Source: Strigamia acuminata (taxonomy: Eukaryota; Arthropoda; Chilopoda; Geophilomorpha; Linotaeniidae). From it: a stretch of DNA of 64,000 bases. The stretch lies in contig OX442323.1 of the NCBI GenBank assembly GCA_949358305.1, forward strand, positions 1,984,001 through 2,048,000. The letters run 5' to 3'. Shown piece by piece: positions 10,500 through 24,007 of the stretch (its first letter is position 1; each line of letters starts with the position of its first letter). The notes below the pieces were generated by a model. The model saw only the letters and a list, made by a program, of their open reading frames with translations. It was not told where the DNA came from and made no database searches. A program made the translations under genes and the position numbers.

Positions 10500-11075
10500 T
10501 GAAATGATGGAAAAAAGGCTGAAATAATGAAAAATTAAGTTTAAAAGATAAAAAATAGACTGAAATGATGAAAAATAGTCTAAAATGGTGGAAAAATATT
10601 CTTAAATGGTGGAAAAATATTCTTAAATGGTGGAAAAAAAGCTAAAATAGTGGGAAAAAAAGGCTAAAATGGTGGAAAAGAAAGCTAAAATGGTGGAAAA
10701 AAGTCTAAAATGATGGAAAAACAATCTAAAATGATGGAAAAATATTTTTAAATGGAAAAGAAAGCTAAAATGGTGGAAAAAAGTCTAAAATGGTGGCAAA
10801 ATGTCTAAACTGGTGGAAAATAAAGCTAAAACGGTGGAAAAAATCTGAAATGATGGAAAAACAATCTAAAATGGTGGCAAAAAGTCTAAACTGGTGGCAA
10901 AAAGTCTGAACTGGTGGAAAAATAGTCTGAAATGATGAAAAAAGTTTAAAATGGTGGAAAATCAGTGGAAAATGGTGGAAAAACAGTCTAAAATGGTGGA
11001 ATAACAATCTGAAATGATGGAAAAATTAATTAAAATGGTGGGGAAATAGTCTGAAATGATGGAAAAATAGGCTTG
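10500..11075. repeat. Minisatellite, unit about 20 bp (TCTAAAATGGTGGAAAAAAG)
   Basis: About 28 imperfect copies. Variation is mainly GGTGG versus GATGG and the length of the A run, giving 18-21 bp units. The short minus-strand frame over part of the array is a by-product of the repeat and not a gene. Confidence 0.85.
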
Positions 11076-11079
11076 AATT

Positions 11080-12040
11080 AAGTATATTTCATAAAATGAG
11101 GCTTAAAATTAACGTTAATTTCAATAAATTAAGCTCATGTTTAAGTTTTATTATTTAGAATTGAAAAGAGATCTTAGTTTATAGTGCGAAATTAGATTGG
11201 ACAATCCGAGTTATTAATGTTAATTAGGCATAATTTTTTAAGTTATGAATAAAACTAGTCCTAAATTAGGATTACTTGTTTTTTTCTTATTATTATATTA
11301 AATTTTATGCTATTTCCAGAACAAACTTGAATTTTTTTTTTTTAAATTAAAAAAAAAAATATGGGACCGCCCAAAAAGCACAAGATGGCGTCTGAAAAAA
11401 AGAAAAAGCCTAAGATGGTTTATAGACTCGAAAAGATTGTTTCAATTTTTTTTCCCTTCTTTTTTTCCGACTTTCCAGCACTTTTCAACAAAATTTAAAA
11501 ACAGAACTTAGAACCTGTGTAAAAGGTCTACAATCCCATTTTTTAAATGCAATTCCTTTACAAAGGTTGACAGTTGAACAACCTGAGTTGAATACAAAAC
11601 ACGCGAAATTAGGACATTGATAGCAACTTTTCTATCTCTCATGCCCATATGCACACGTTGCGAGCTGCAAAACTATCCCGAACTGATCCATAAACAATGC
11701 CACGACCAAATCATAAAAACACATCATCGTATGATGCGTGAATCTGTTTCGTCTGTTTACCAAGACCGATCGATATCTTGTGATATTCGGATGAAATAAA
11801 TTAGGATTAGGTCATTCGTTTGTGTTTGAGATCAGCTCAAGGGGAAGAGAATTTGACTCGAATGGAAAAATTGAAGTTTGAGAGATTTAAGGGGATTGAT
11901 TCATTGCAATATTTTGATTGGTATTTTTTTTGTGGATAATTAGGGAGAATTTTTTTTTAATTATTGAAAAATTTTTTTTTTATTATTGAGAATTTTGGTC
12001 TGATTTTATGCAATTTTGGGCAAATTGTGATAAGTTTCTA
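11080..12040. other. Intronic DNA between two minisatellites
   Basis: AT-rich non-coding sequence. A YY1/Pho-like AAGATGGCG occurs at 11382-11390. A 60-codon frame at 11617-11799 has no recognisable similarity or codon bias and is most likely chance. Confidence 0.45.
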
Positions 12041-12044
12041 TAAT

Positions 12045-12335
12045 TTTCTAGGATGTTTTCACAATTTTCTAGAAGATTTACACAATTTTCTAGAAGATTT
12101 ACACAATTTTCTAGAAGATTTTCACAATTTTCTAGAAGATTTACACAATTTTCTAGAAGATTTACACAATTTTCTAGAGGATTTACACAATTTTCTAGAA
12201 AATTTACACAATTGTCTAGAAGATTTACACAATTTTCTAGAAGATTTACACAATTGCTTAGAAAAATTTCACAATTTCCTACAAAAATTTTACAATTTCC
12301 TACAAAAATTCCACAATTTTCTACACAAATTGCAC
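12045..12335. repeat. 21-bp minisatellite (TTTTCTAGAAGATTTACACAA)
   Basis: About 13 copies, with a near-perfect left two-thirds and a decaying right third in which AGAAGA becomes ACAAAA. Because the period is a multiple of three, two overlapping frames stay open through it and would give repeating LHNFLED- or RRFTQFS-like peptides. Each contains the palindrome-like TTCTAGAA. Confidence 0.9.
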
Positions 12336-12339
12336 ATCC

Positions 12340-15300
12340 GTGGAAAATATTTTAAATTTTGGAAAAACGATTATGGAAAATATTGGAAATTTTTGGAAAA
12401 CGATTATGGAAAAAAATTGGAAATTTCGGGTCTCTTCAACTTTTTATTTTGAAAATATCGAAAACGTCAGAGAGTTATGAATTCAAATAAAATAGACACT
12501 TTTATAAACATTTAAGTATCGCAAAACACCCCACAACTCATGCCCAAATAACGAAACCATCACCAAAAACCATCATTCACCTCCATAAATAATCCCCAAA
12601 ACGATTTTGATTCGTTTCCAAAACAAAAATACCAACTCAAATCTCTCTTTTTTCCAACCTCCACAATAAATGTAATTGAAATATTTAGCATTTTTCCCAT
12701 TTTTTTCAAACCACTAACGCAAAATTTGTAATCCATTTAATTTTTTTTTCCATTTGAAAAAAAAATCAAAAACCTCTCATTTTTTTTTAATTAACTCGTT
12801 CCAGCGATGGAATTCAAAGATAAAATTTTTACCAAAAAATAAAAAAAAACTAATTATTTCCACAAATTTTTTTCCCTTAATCAGAACTGAGTTTGGTATC
12901 AGGAAATGGCCGATATAAGTAAACAATTTTTTCCATCAGGAAGCTAAGTAAGGATTAGCCAACAACTGTCATTCAGAGGGAATAAAGAGACACCCTTTTT
13001 TCACGCGATAACATTTCAATCATCCTACTTCCGGTCGAGGACAATTAGAAAGAAAAAGAGAAAAAAGAGAAGCAAAATGGAAGAGAAAGAGAGAGAGAGA
13101 AAAAAAATTGAGTTAGGTCTGAAATTTATTTGGACATTTGGAATTCCACGCGTTATGATGGCATGCGAGGCATACACGTCCGTGCATAGTTGCACACTTC
13201 TTTTCAAACCAAACCGAGTGGAGAGAAATTCGCAATTTATTACCGTCTGGGGGTCTACTATTGTACAAACTCAACCGCAACAAGAGGCTCTGTGTTAAAA
13301 GGAAAGAAAAAAAAAGGTAGGCCTATTTGTGTCATGTTATTCTTTCGTAGATTAGCATATAAAAAGATCAAGTTAAAGGGGGAGAATGGAAAAATGAACT
13401 GGAAAAATATCACCCGAAGGATTCGTGGCGTGGAAGACGAAAATCCTAAGCCCCTGCCCCGCTCCAAAAATTGGGCCCCTGGATGAAATTGTGAAAAATT
13501 GTGAAATATTTTCAAATATTTTCAAAATCGATTTTTTGATCGATTTTTTTGAAGATTTATTGGGAGTTTTTCGATTTTTTGGGATCTTTAGTGTTACTGT
13601 TAATCCGAAATGGTTTTATTGGTATCATGTTGCAAATGGCCATCAATTATTGTATCCAGAGTCTGCTAATGTCTCGTGGCTTTGGGGCATTGATGAATCA
13701 AAGGAAAGTAGGAAATTTTTACTCAATTTTGTAATAAAATAATGGGGGTTCGTAGAGAGGGGCATTAAATCATCTTATTATTGGATTAAAATGATTATTT
13801 CGGTTGAAATGTCGACGAGAGCAGTTACATTTAAATTGAAATAATCAGTGGGAATTGAATATCCTTATTATGTTGTGCGCAATTAAGCCCCTATGGATAT
13901 TGCTTAACTCCAATAGATTGAATAATTACGCCTGCTTATGAATTTATAACTCAATTACGAAAATAATGCGGCGATAAAAGAACAAATCTCCATTAAAAAG
14001 AGACAAAAAACCATCAAAATTCCACATTTGTTCCTTCCGAACATTAAGATATGAAGCAAAATAGTAATTGTACGAATAACGAACAAAATGATGTAATGTT
14101 ACTCTCTGTGGGTTACAAGTTGGAGGAATAATGACATTAATACCAGAGATGTCGAAAATAGTTACCCAGGATAGTCAACGGACTGTTAACCATCCTCTGC
14201 TACCAAAAGTGTTTTCACCAAAGGTAGTTTAAGTTAGACGGCGTTGCACATTAGTGGCATCATAATGAAATATTTATATTGTTGTACGCGAGATCAAGAC
14301 ACAAGTTCTGCTGAATACATAAAAAAAACAACATTATTTTGCACCGAAAACACTCTTGGTAGTTCTACCCGGCTTTTATTCGAGCAGAGGAATTATCATC
14401 TGCTGATGACATTCAAGAGCCAAATGTTGGATGGACAAAAAAATGTTGTGATGAGTCAATCTATTAATTTTTTGTTGCTTCGCTCGCACTTTGAGTCTTT
14501 CGCTCGCTCTTTTTCTCTCTCTTCCCCCTGATTCAAATGCCACATCTTTTAGCCCTCCCCTCAACTCATCATTCATTACTCCACCCAGTTAGAAATGCAG
14601 TGCCACAGCCAAGAGGCTAATAAGCATTTAAAAATCAACTTGTTGAAAATGAATTTGGCATCCCTTCTCCCTCGTTTTATCTCCTTAACTCACCTCTGCA
14701 GGGAATGTTAGGAGAAGATATTTGAGAGATAAAATTGTCGAACGATCAACAGATTGATGTCGTTTCCTTCACGGAGTCGGTGCAAAATTTAAAAGCTCAT
14801 TAATCTGCTTGTCTGGCTTCTAATTGTGCGAATTTCACGCACCGCTGATAGGTTGGCCAAGTTATTCGATGTAACATTGCTGTAGGCTCGTTCGAATGAG
14901 ATTTAAATGGCAATGGATGAATATGTACAATGCGAGATCAAGTTCAGTGTCGGTCGGCAATTAACCCACATGTGAACTGGGCTGTGCAGATTGCGCTTTC
15001 GGATCGTTTTCCGAAAGGAAGTTGCGAGCAGTTTTGACAAAGGTTTTTTAAGGAATAAGTTATTTGGATATCCTTTTCTATTCTGCTGCTCGTGACCTTT
15101 AGTTCGGTGTGTTTGCGGCCTTGAACATGAGAAATGAGCCAAGAAATAATGGATATTTCGCTCTTCAGACCTGATTTATTTAGCAGACTTAAATTAAAAT
15201 GCTAAATAACGAATTCCATTTATAAGTTCACGTGATCCCGTCTCGACCAGTCAGCCAGCAGCTCCGTTTAAAGCTGTGCTTGCTTTTTTGAAGTTGGAAA

Positions 15301-15430
15301 TTTATAAAATAAAAAAATAAAATAATAATCCCTGGATCAAAAGTTACTAATAAAATATAAAAAAGATTAAGGATGTTTTCTTTAATTAGGATTAACAATT
15401 TTTCCACTTTGTGCATCTTTGCTGGACATA
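12340..15430. other. Long intronic stretch, nothing coding
   Basis: AT-rich non-coding DNA with a purine-rich GAGAGAAAGAGAAA segment at about 13048-13110 and TCGATTTTTTGATCGATTTTT direct repeats near 13531-13550. Several 60-105 codon frames exist but none shows domain signatures or compositional bias. Confidence 0.45.
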
Positions 15431-15479
15431 CGAACGATTCGAGTTGAGAACACGTTTTTGGAACGGAACTCGTTTGTGT

Positions 15480-15552
15480 GTAGAGGACTTACCTTTCCCT
15501 CCTACAGCGTTGGGCTCATTAAATGAGGGCCCCGTATCTAAATCCGGCCCTG
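15480..15552 (-). mobile_element. Possible hAT-like transposon end
   Basis: On the minus strand from 15552 the sequence begins CAGGGCCGGATTTAGATACG and continues GGGCCC. That form (CAGGGCCGG...) is common at termini of animal hAT elements and their MITEs. I could not find the matching opposite end or an 8-bp duplication, so this is either a solo fragment or a coincidence. Confidence 0.3.
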
Positions 15553-16790
15553 CCGAGAAATTCATTAAGAAAAGTAATTTTTCTAGCTTTATTTCCTTTG
15601 TGCGCAACAAGCTTGACAATCGCCAGGTTAAATGCATGACAGAATGCGAGGACAATTTGAATTTGGCATCAAAATAGCACGCTCTAACTACTGTTTCAGT
15701 GGCCGACATATTGTGCATGCGGATTTGCTGACTCGCTACATTCGAGCTGCTAGATTTGCAAATCACAAAGAGCGTCGTGCTGTTGTGTGCTTTTGTGATC
15801 AACTTGATCCAATTTTGTTTCGGGGGAAAATCCCGTTTGAGGGTTTGACTGCCAGCCGGGTTGTGTACTTCCCATAAGTGGGGCCGTAAGGCCACTTCCG
15901 GTTTGACAATCCACGGGAATGCGTGCCCAGCGTAAAATAAGTCGGCTCTCTCGGAGGATGGTGAATCGTGATTCGTGACCGTAAAAGATGGCGGACATCG
16001 CACGGTGCCATCTGGTGGCCAAAACTTCCTTCCGGCAGCGGTTTTTCGAAGAGCCGGTTTCAGAAGGTACGACAATCAGAATCTGCGTGTCAGAGATTCG
16101 GATCTTTTAAAGGATTCGGATGGGATTTGGAAAGATTTAGATGATTATTTTAATAAAAACGTCGAAATTTTTTTAACTTTTGTTCAATTTTTGACAAAAA
16201 AAATCCAAATTTTTATAAAATGTAAAGATTCGGAGATTTGGGGATTCGGAACGGGATTCGAAGGCCCATGTCAGAGATTCGGTTGAATGGCCGGTTTGGT
16301 GTTTGTTAAAATTGCTTCTCGGAACACGGGACACGGGACACGGACACGGCTGAGGAAAAATGTAAGAATGCAATTTAATATTGTTTGCAAATGTTAATTC
16401 AAGTTGAAATGAAGTGTATGGTTGCAAGGTGGGGTGCGCATTTTCCCCCTCTTATCCCCATAGAAAAGCCGAGTCTGAGTCTGAGCCCGAGCCTCGGCGT
16501 GCAGAGGTCGATGGCAAAAGAAGGAGCCTCCAAAAGGAAGCAGGTGTGAAAGGGAGAAGGGTAGGGCTTTTGTCGCTGGGGCATGTTCCAGCCGATTACT
16601 CGAGAATCTATATTCCAACTCCTCCCCCTCTGCCAGCCCAATGAACACCAATTGACGATGCAGAAGTGTGGCTGACACCCTCCGGCCCGCGAGAATGATG
16701 ACCCTCGCTTGCGAGCACCTACATATGTTTATTCCTCAGCTTTTATGCCGATTTGCTATGAGCATTGCACATTCCATTGCATTCGCGTAA
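15553..16790. other. Intronic DNA, moderately GC-rich
   Basis: The region holds a 227-codon minus-strand frame (15392-16075) that I do not accept as a gene, a YY1/Pho-like AAGATGGCGG at 15985-15994 with GCCATCTGGTGGCC close by at about 16006-16019, scattered GATTCGGA motifs at about 16090-16285, and a short ACACGGG tandem at about 16324-16350. Confidence 0.4.
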
Positions 16791-17050
16791 CGTTATGAGG
16801 CGAGACGGGCGCCGGCTTCGGCTTCGGCTTCGGCTCGCGTGATATCGCATCCGAGTCAAAAATTGCGAGGAAAAAAATTGTTGAAAGCACTCGGATGGTA
16901 GTTGGTTTAACGGTTTTCGACTTGGTTAGGTTTTATACGGAATAAATTCGGTTTTGAGAGCGACGGGAAATGGGTGCGAGTTCGGCCGCGCTAGATGCGA
17001 CTTGCTCGGCCGGGGTGACGTAGGTTTCTCGGAGGTGTGGTAATTTTCGA
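16790..17050. promoter_or_regulatory. CpG-rich island with GGCTTC hexamer repeat
   Basis: A local CpG cluster in otherwise AT-rich DNA. It includes four tandem GGCTTC-like hexamers near 16812-16836 and GTTCGGCCGCGC at about 16980-16991. It could be an enhancer or alternative promoter inside the intron. No exon is seen next to it. Confidence 0.3.
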
Positions 17051-17739
17051 ATAAATTGATCGATTCGAAGCTGGAGAATGGAGATATTTTCGGAAACAAT
17101 GAGAGACGACTCTTTGATGTTTAAAACACGGGTTTACACAAATTTCGGTGAATTATTCGACCCTGTTTGACGATAAAAAATAAAAAAATCTTTATCAGAT
17201 CAACATTTCCAACAAAAAGATTTAAAAAAAAAAAAGTTGTTGACGTCGGTTTTTGCAGCTGACATTAGTCCAATACTGAAAGTGTAAAAAATAAAAAAAT
17301 AAAATTTTTTTTTTTACTTTTTTATTTTTAATATCTGATTTCAGTTGGATTGCATCTACCACTTACTTCCCCCTTTATTCCATCAATACAGTGGCTGCAA
17401 ACAGGCAAAAAGCAGATTCCTGCTTGTCACGATTCACCAAATTTAAGTGACAGACACAGATGGGCAAAAATAATAAAAATAAAAAAAAATAAAAAATGGT
17501 GGCCCTTGAAAACAATAGGGTTTTCTCACTTTGATGTCACCCATACCCACTTAAATACCATTGTCATGAAGAATTTCCCACTGCCCTATTCAACACCAAC
17601 TTGCTACAATAAAGCTCAACATTACAATTGTGCAGGGAAGGAGAGGAAAAAGAGAGAGAGAGAGGTGTCCCTGGGCCATCTCAATGGGTCTGCAGCTGAT
17701 TGGCTCAAACTTTGGTAATGCAATTACATTGGAAAATTG

Positions 17740-19560
17740 CCCCGCAGCATTGTTTCTGCTTTATTTTTTCGTTCTTTTTTTCTTTTTTTTTCATTTTATG
17801 GCTGACATAAGTTTGTTATATTTCTATTGTATTGCACAAAGCCGATTTTTGGGTTTTTTTTTTAAGTTGGAGGTTGGGGTTGACCAATGTCGGGGTCAGT
17901 TTATGGTTTTTAGGTCGCAAATTGTGGGGGTTTAAGTTGTAAAATGAGGAGTGAAGATGAGGGGTAGTTGACCTCGTGTGGAATTGCTTGGGTTTTGTGA
18001 AAAATCTGGGATTGGGTGGGGGGATTTTAATGGATTTTGGGAGAAGTGCAAATTGCGATGTTTTTGGGGTTTTTACGTTCGACGGTGTTTTGGGTTTTGT
18101 TGCGCGGGAAGAGGTCGACTCGGTGCGGCGAGTGGATTTGAAATTCCGTCGAAGTTAAAAAATGTTAAAAAATGCAAATTTCCATTATGTTTTGGGATTT
18201 AATCGGTATTCAGGTGTCACGTGCAGCCGTTTTGGGTCACCTGGGTTGCTTCTCACAGCGGGGATTTCACTTCCGTTTACTTCTTAAAATTGATACAGTG
18301 AAAATCCCACAAACAAGACTCGGGGGACCGTGAAAATAACCTCGCTACAACGACGAGTAATTACCTAAAGTGGCCCCGACGAGTGGCCAGCATCAAAAAA
18401 TCCTTCATAACCCGAGCCTTAAGTGTTCAAAACGGATCTAAAACGAAAAAAATTAAAAAATCTGACCACACCTTGACTGAAAAAGTGGACATTTATAATT
18501 ACCCGCGCAAATGGAGGTTTTTTTTTTCTGATTTTTTTTTTTTTTTTTTTGAGGGGGGGACATTTTTTTTTTAGGTGCGGTGAGTGAGGGACAAGGAAAG
18601 GTGTAAGTGGCAAATGGGGGTGAACACCCTTTCGAGGCTCCAGGGGGTCAAACAAGACGGTCAAGAACTGCAAAAGTGCATATATTTTAATTGATTTTTG
18701 AAAAATTGTAAAAATTGCGATTTTTTGGGTGATATTTTGATGTTTTCTCCGATTTAGGCCTAAATGTTTATATAGGCTTAATTTTTTTTTGTCCCTTGGA
18801 AAATTTCGAGTCAAGGTCGGTTATGTTTTGATCTGTTTGTAAAAAGCTTTCTGTGATAGTGTTTGTGCGAAAAAAAAGGTAATATGGGGGGTTTTTAGAA
18901 GAGAAGTCTTGTGAATTTTGATGGGCCGAGGCCTCAAGGTGGTTTCCCCCCTTCATTTTACTTGAGAGACCACAACAGCTCATTGCAACACCTGTTGGGG
19001 GGGACAAGGTAGAGTGAGGATGGGTTCATTCTTTCGGCTAGGGACGAGAAGTTTGCATTTTTTCGTTCTTTTTGTGTGTGGGGTTGATAAAGAGGGGATT
19101 TTTGTGCGTTTTGGTGGTGATTGACACAGATATTAATTTTAAATTTGGGTGGTGGGGAATTTTTTTTTTTTTTTTTTTTTTGGTGATTGGATTTGGAATT
19201 GGTCACGAAATGCATGTTGTTGTTGTTGAGGTAGTGGTGTAGTGGTTTAATGGTCTTTTGTTCGTTCTGGGCCAAGGTTGGAGGTTTGTGGGGTAATAAA
19301 GTTGGGTTTTTGGTTTTGAGTTTTTGGTTTTGGGTGTTTGGGATGATTCTGTTGCTTTTTTTGTTTGGTTTTTGGATTTGGTTTAAAGGGTTGTTTGGTT
19401 TGGTTTGGTTTGTGTGTTTGTTTGGTTGTTTTTGAGTGATGGGTGGTTTTGGGTTTTGGGTTATTGGGGTTTGGGATTAGATTTTGGTCTATGTTTAGAT
19501 GGGTTTTTGGGTTTAAGCTTAAGTTTTACAAAGGTTTATTTATATTGGGCTTATTTCAAT
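17740..19560 (+). other. Strongly T+G-skewed stretch with G-runs
   Basis: For about 1.8 kb the plus strand is dominated by T and G, with repeated GGGTTTTGGG and TTTGGTTTGG phrases (about 19250-19500) and long T runs at about 18528-18552 and 19159-19181. No tandem unit or gene is seen. Several G-runs could form G-quadruplexes. Confidence 0.55.
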
Positions 19561-19679
19561 GGATTTGGGCTTAGTGTGTGAAAATTTAATCATGTTTGGG
19601 TTTAAACTTAATTATATATAATTTTAGGCTAATTTATTTAAAAAATCAATTAAGTCGACGCAGTTTTTGAAAGTTGTGT

Positions 19680-19925
19680 AAAATTTTGAAATTTCGATTT
19701 AATTTATGAAAATTTAGTGAAATTTAAATTTAATTTATGGAAATTATTGAAATTTCGACTTAATTTATGGAGATTTACTGAAATTTCGACTTAATTTATG
19801 GAAATTTACTGAAATTTCGACTTAATTTATGGAAATTTAGTGAAATTTTGACGTAATTTACGGAAATTTAGTGAAGTTTCGACTTAATTTATGGAAATTT
19901 AGGGAAATTGCGACTCATTTCAAGA
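19680..19925. repeat. 31-bp minisatellite around GAAATTTCGACTTAATTTAT
   Basis: Seven or eight copies of a unit containing GGAAATTTACTG followed by AAATTTCGACTTAATTTAT. The period is 31 bp, with variants in ACTG/AGTG and CGACTT/TGACGT. The outer copies are degenerate. Confidence 0.8.
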
Positions 19926-19929
19926 AAAT

Positions 19930-22900
19930 CTTTCGACTTAATTCATCGAATTTTGTAAAAATTTTATTCCGAACGAATGAAAATCCAATCAAAACAAGCC
20001 GAAAACCGTAAACGTAAATAAGACGCAGTAAAATCCACCCCAAAAAGCAAAAAAAAACAGCTAAAAATTCGTAGAAAAACGCAAAAAGTGTTCAAAAAAC
20101 AAGAAAAAGCACTTGGTTAATTAGAGATTTGCAGATGCACGTGAGTGGCGGCAGCAGTGGCGGCAGCAGCGGCTCAAGACAATTAAAGAGGGCAAAACAG
20201 AACCCTATAGTCATTGAAACGTAGCCCTGCTGAGTTACAAACCTATGGGTGCCCCTTAGTGCCAAGCTTCAGGCTTGACTGGCCACGAACCGGTGACCGA
20301 ACCAATGTTTGGTACCATCATTACTGGACATTAATCACACGACGCCGAAGGTCGCTCAACAACGTTCACTCCAACTCCAGGGGGAGGGCTCGTCTGCTTA
20401 CTTCGCGACGCTTATCTCTCATCCCCCCACCTAAACATCACTCGCGGTACCTTTTTTTTTAATTACTGTACTTAAATATTGTCGCACAGGAATTTTTTTA
20501 ATGTTATTTATTTACTTTTTTACTTTTTTTTTTCACTTTTAAATTGCTTTTTTCTTCACTTTCGCATTGTTTGTGCTGCGATACGGTGAGATACCAGGAT
20601 GGAATGATTTATTGTTGTTGTTGTTGTTGTGGGTCAATTATTTTGGGTTTTCGGCGAAGGATTTTTGATGTTTTTTGATGTTGTGGGGGGGTGAGCGGGG
20701 GTGTGTTGGATGTATGTGTAGCTATGTATAAAAAAAAAAGATGGCAGCTGGAAAGTTCTGAATGATTTATGTGATGATTTATGGGGTTTAGTTATATACT
20801 TGTAGATGGCGGGCTCGGTGGAAATTGACATAGTTTTGTGAGGCCTAAATTTGGGTCCCCGATTCAAACAATGTGGAAGGACCTTGAGCATTTTTTTTTT
20901 TTATTATTATTTTTTTTTAAAGGAATTTTTTACACATGTTTTATCTTTTTTATGGATTGTATGTCTCAAATTGGCCATTTTAGGGCTAATTTCAAGGGAT
21001 TTAGTAACAGTTACAATGTATGGTGGGAAAAAGTATTAAAAAAAAAATTCAAAATGGCGTCTCGAAAAAAAATATTTTTTTTTGTTGTTGTCGGATAAAT
21101 GCGAGTTTGATTAGGAATTTGGAGTCGGCAAGCAACAATTTTCTTGTTCGTCTTCCTATTTGCTTCTGGTTGGATTGAATCTGACCTTCCATAAGGCCTC
21201 AACTCGTAAAGAAAGATGCTCATAAAACTAGCCGGGCATTCCAACGAGCAAGTATATGGGCATAATATGCCATCAATTACAAGCGAGTCTTTATGCAAAC
21301 GTATGCCCAACTTGTATTTTATCCAAAAAAGTTATAGAAAAACCAGAAGGGGGTTTCAGCACCTGCATATAATTAACTCACCTATCTTGTGAAGAGAAAC
21401 ATATTTCATTTTTCCAGTACCTCTCTCTGCCTGTTTCGTTTTCTTTTAATGATTTGTGTGCATGTCTTGTTTCCTTTTTTCGGGGTGCATTGGGGTTGAA
21501 TTGATTACTTTTTTCTTCTTTTTTTCAAGGGAAAGGAAGGATTTTTCAAATGGATTGGATTTTGATCACTTAATTTCTTTTCCTTTTCTCTTGGTGCAGA
21601 GGAAATGGATTTTTTGACATGGAATGAATAGATTAAATGTGGAAGTTAAGATTAAGCAATTTTTTTTACTTTTTTTGTTTATTTTTTTTTTTAATTTTTT
21701 TTTTCTGTGTTGAAAAATTGGAAATTAGTTTTGTTTGGTATGCAAGAAGTATTCAATTTTCTTGTATCCTGTTCAGACTGAAACTAAAAGCACACACTAA
21801 GGGTTTTCGATCTTACCACCATAGTGTCCAGTAAAACTTCAAAATTCTCAAAATAAGCATATGATAGTGTTGCATAAAATTATAGTTGCTTGTAAAATGC
21901 TACAATAAAGTTATTTATTTTGATTTTTGTTAATTTTTTGCCCATGAATAAAAAATTAATTTTTTTCTCGATGATTATTGGTTTTTTATTACGGGCTTTC
22001 AGAAAATGTAAAAATCCCACTCGGTGCACTTGACCTTTAAAATAACAACCGGCTAGAATTAACGCACAGCTACTGTGTGCAAAAGTAAAATTTAACTTTT
22101 GATTTTACCTAGGTTAATATTTGGGACCACTGGTGGCGCCAAAGTGACCAAAAAGTGAATTAAATTTAGTGGGATGTACTAATTGTTTTAGCACATTCAT
22201 TTAGTTCAGTGTTTTGTTACTTGGGCGCCACTGGATGTACGGAGCATTCTTAATGTTGAGTGTGTTTTAGTGTAAATCACTCTGCCAAACATTCTCTCTT
22301 TGAAAGTTGTTCTTAGAATGCAACTGTATCTCTTAAGAGGGCGCTTTAGTTTAAATTGTAAACAATTAGCGCCTATAACTTCTTTCAGAGTCACACAATG
22401 CTCCGCACTTGATTGTGCGCAAAGGATTGTGGTAGAGCGTTTGGAAAGCGCAATTAAAGCTGAAAAGGATCACGTCTGTATGAATTTGAAATATTGCTGT
22501 TAATATTTTTTAGCTGCCATTTGAAAAGGGGAAGAAAACAAGAAAAAAATCTAATGTATGCTTTGAAAGGATGAAAATGAGTGTTGGTTGGGTTTTAATA
22601 ATGGAAATGATTAAAAATCCAGTTGGAGAAAGAAAAAGAATGAAAAAGAAAGTTTAAGTAATCTGAAATTATAATTTAAGGGAAACAATGCTTCTGCAGT
22701 ATCTGGGCAATAAACAAATTCACGAAAGAAAGAAAAACGAAAAGAACAAATAAACTTTTGGAAATAAAAAATAAAAAATACTTCCTCCAGAATATGTAAT
22801 GAAGAATGAGAAAATAACACATAATTTCATCCAAGAATGCTAATAAGTTCCTATTTTCTCACCAGGTGCATTCACTTCCTGTTTTTGCTGCTTTTAGTGT

Positions 22901-24007
22901 TTCCGTAAACGGGATGGACACGAAATACAGCCTTGAACCGTCATGAAAAACCGCAAAATTTAACAGAAAGCACAACCTGGTTTTGGGTTTGACAATAAAA
23001 TTCAAAATGGCTGCCACGCGTGTTGTTGTAGTGCTAAGAAATAGACTTTCTCGGTGTTTGTTATTATTCATAGCCGCACAAGCATCAGCTTATCGGGTTA
23101 TGTTAAGTCGTCCTAATTTAATAACGGTATTAAACGATGTCACCTGTGGATATCTCTGCAAGCTTCGTTAAGCCGAAATCACATTTAAAGTGAAAAAAAG
23201 GAGGAAAAAAAAGATAAAAATGTCATGTATTTGATGAATAATGGTTTGAATGACATTAAAGACGTAATTTGATAGTAGTAAAATCATTCAGACCGAATTT
23301 TGAGCGCAAATGTTTAGTGCAGTAGCTGCTTAATGTATGCACATAAATTTGAAATGTAACCCATTTTATTTAGTGCTATAGACACCAAGGTTAATGGATT
23401 ATTGCAGTGCAGTATTTAGCTTGCTTCCAGAGTTCCAGTGGCACAATTTCAAGAGGTTTATCCTGATTTAGTGCAATTTGAATGAGAAAGAAGTAAAAAA
23501 TTGAGACATTCAATGTTAATGTGGATCCATTCATGATGGCTTTATAAGGAGATGTGTTGTTGTTCTGTGTTATTGAGCTAAAGGTTTATTACGGGTAATC
23601 CTTTTGAGAAGTGGGATATTTGAAGGGATTTTTTGAGCAGTCAAAGGTGGGGAAAAAATGTTGATTAAAGTCTGTTTACGTGATAGCCTACAGCTCACAG
23701 CAAGTGCTCACATACTGGAAGTGTGTTAAAGGCCAAATGAAGTGGAAATAAATATTTCTTTTTATGCTAATTATCTTGAGAATTTACTTGCTTTTATGTG
23801 TCATTATATCAATTTTACCAGTTTTATACATTTGTTTATTTTAAAGAAGGAGAAGGCAGTAACCAATTATAATAATAATTAGGAAAGTCAAAAACTGCTC
23901 GTTTGAATTCAAAATAAACTATATTTTAAGCGGGAAAAACCATTGTTTATGATTGTTTATTTATTTATTAATGAAGGATATGTTTAAGGTTAGACTAACT
24001 ATTAGTA
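19930..24007. other. Long intronic stretch, no gene recognised
   Basis: Non-coding DNA with a GGCGGCAGCAGTGGCGGCAGC purine/CAG-like segment near 20150-20170, a TTG microsatellite at about 20611-20632, and poly-T tracts near 20890-20915 and 21660-21705. Short frames look random. Confidence 0.4.

Noticed and set aside
11964-12452. 162-codon frame with repeating LHNFLED units
   Set aside because: It is entirely produced by a 21-bp minisatellite. A second frame through the same array is equally open, which argues against coding.
15392-16075. 227-codon minus-strand frame
   Set aside because: No recognisable similarity, no repeated or domain-like pattern, and a locally GC-richer region makes a chance frame of this size plausible. 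It also overlaps a possible transposon end.
19250-19500. Possible interstitial telomere repeats
   Set aside because: The G/T-rich phrases have no constant unit such as TTAGG. They are only compositionally similar.
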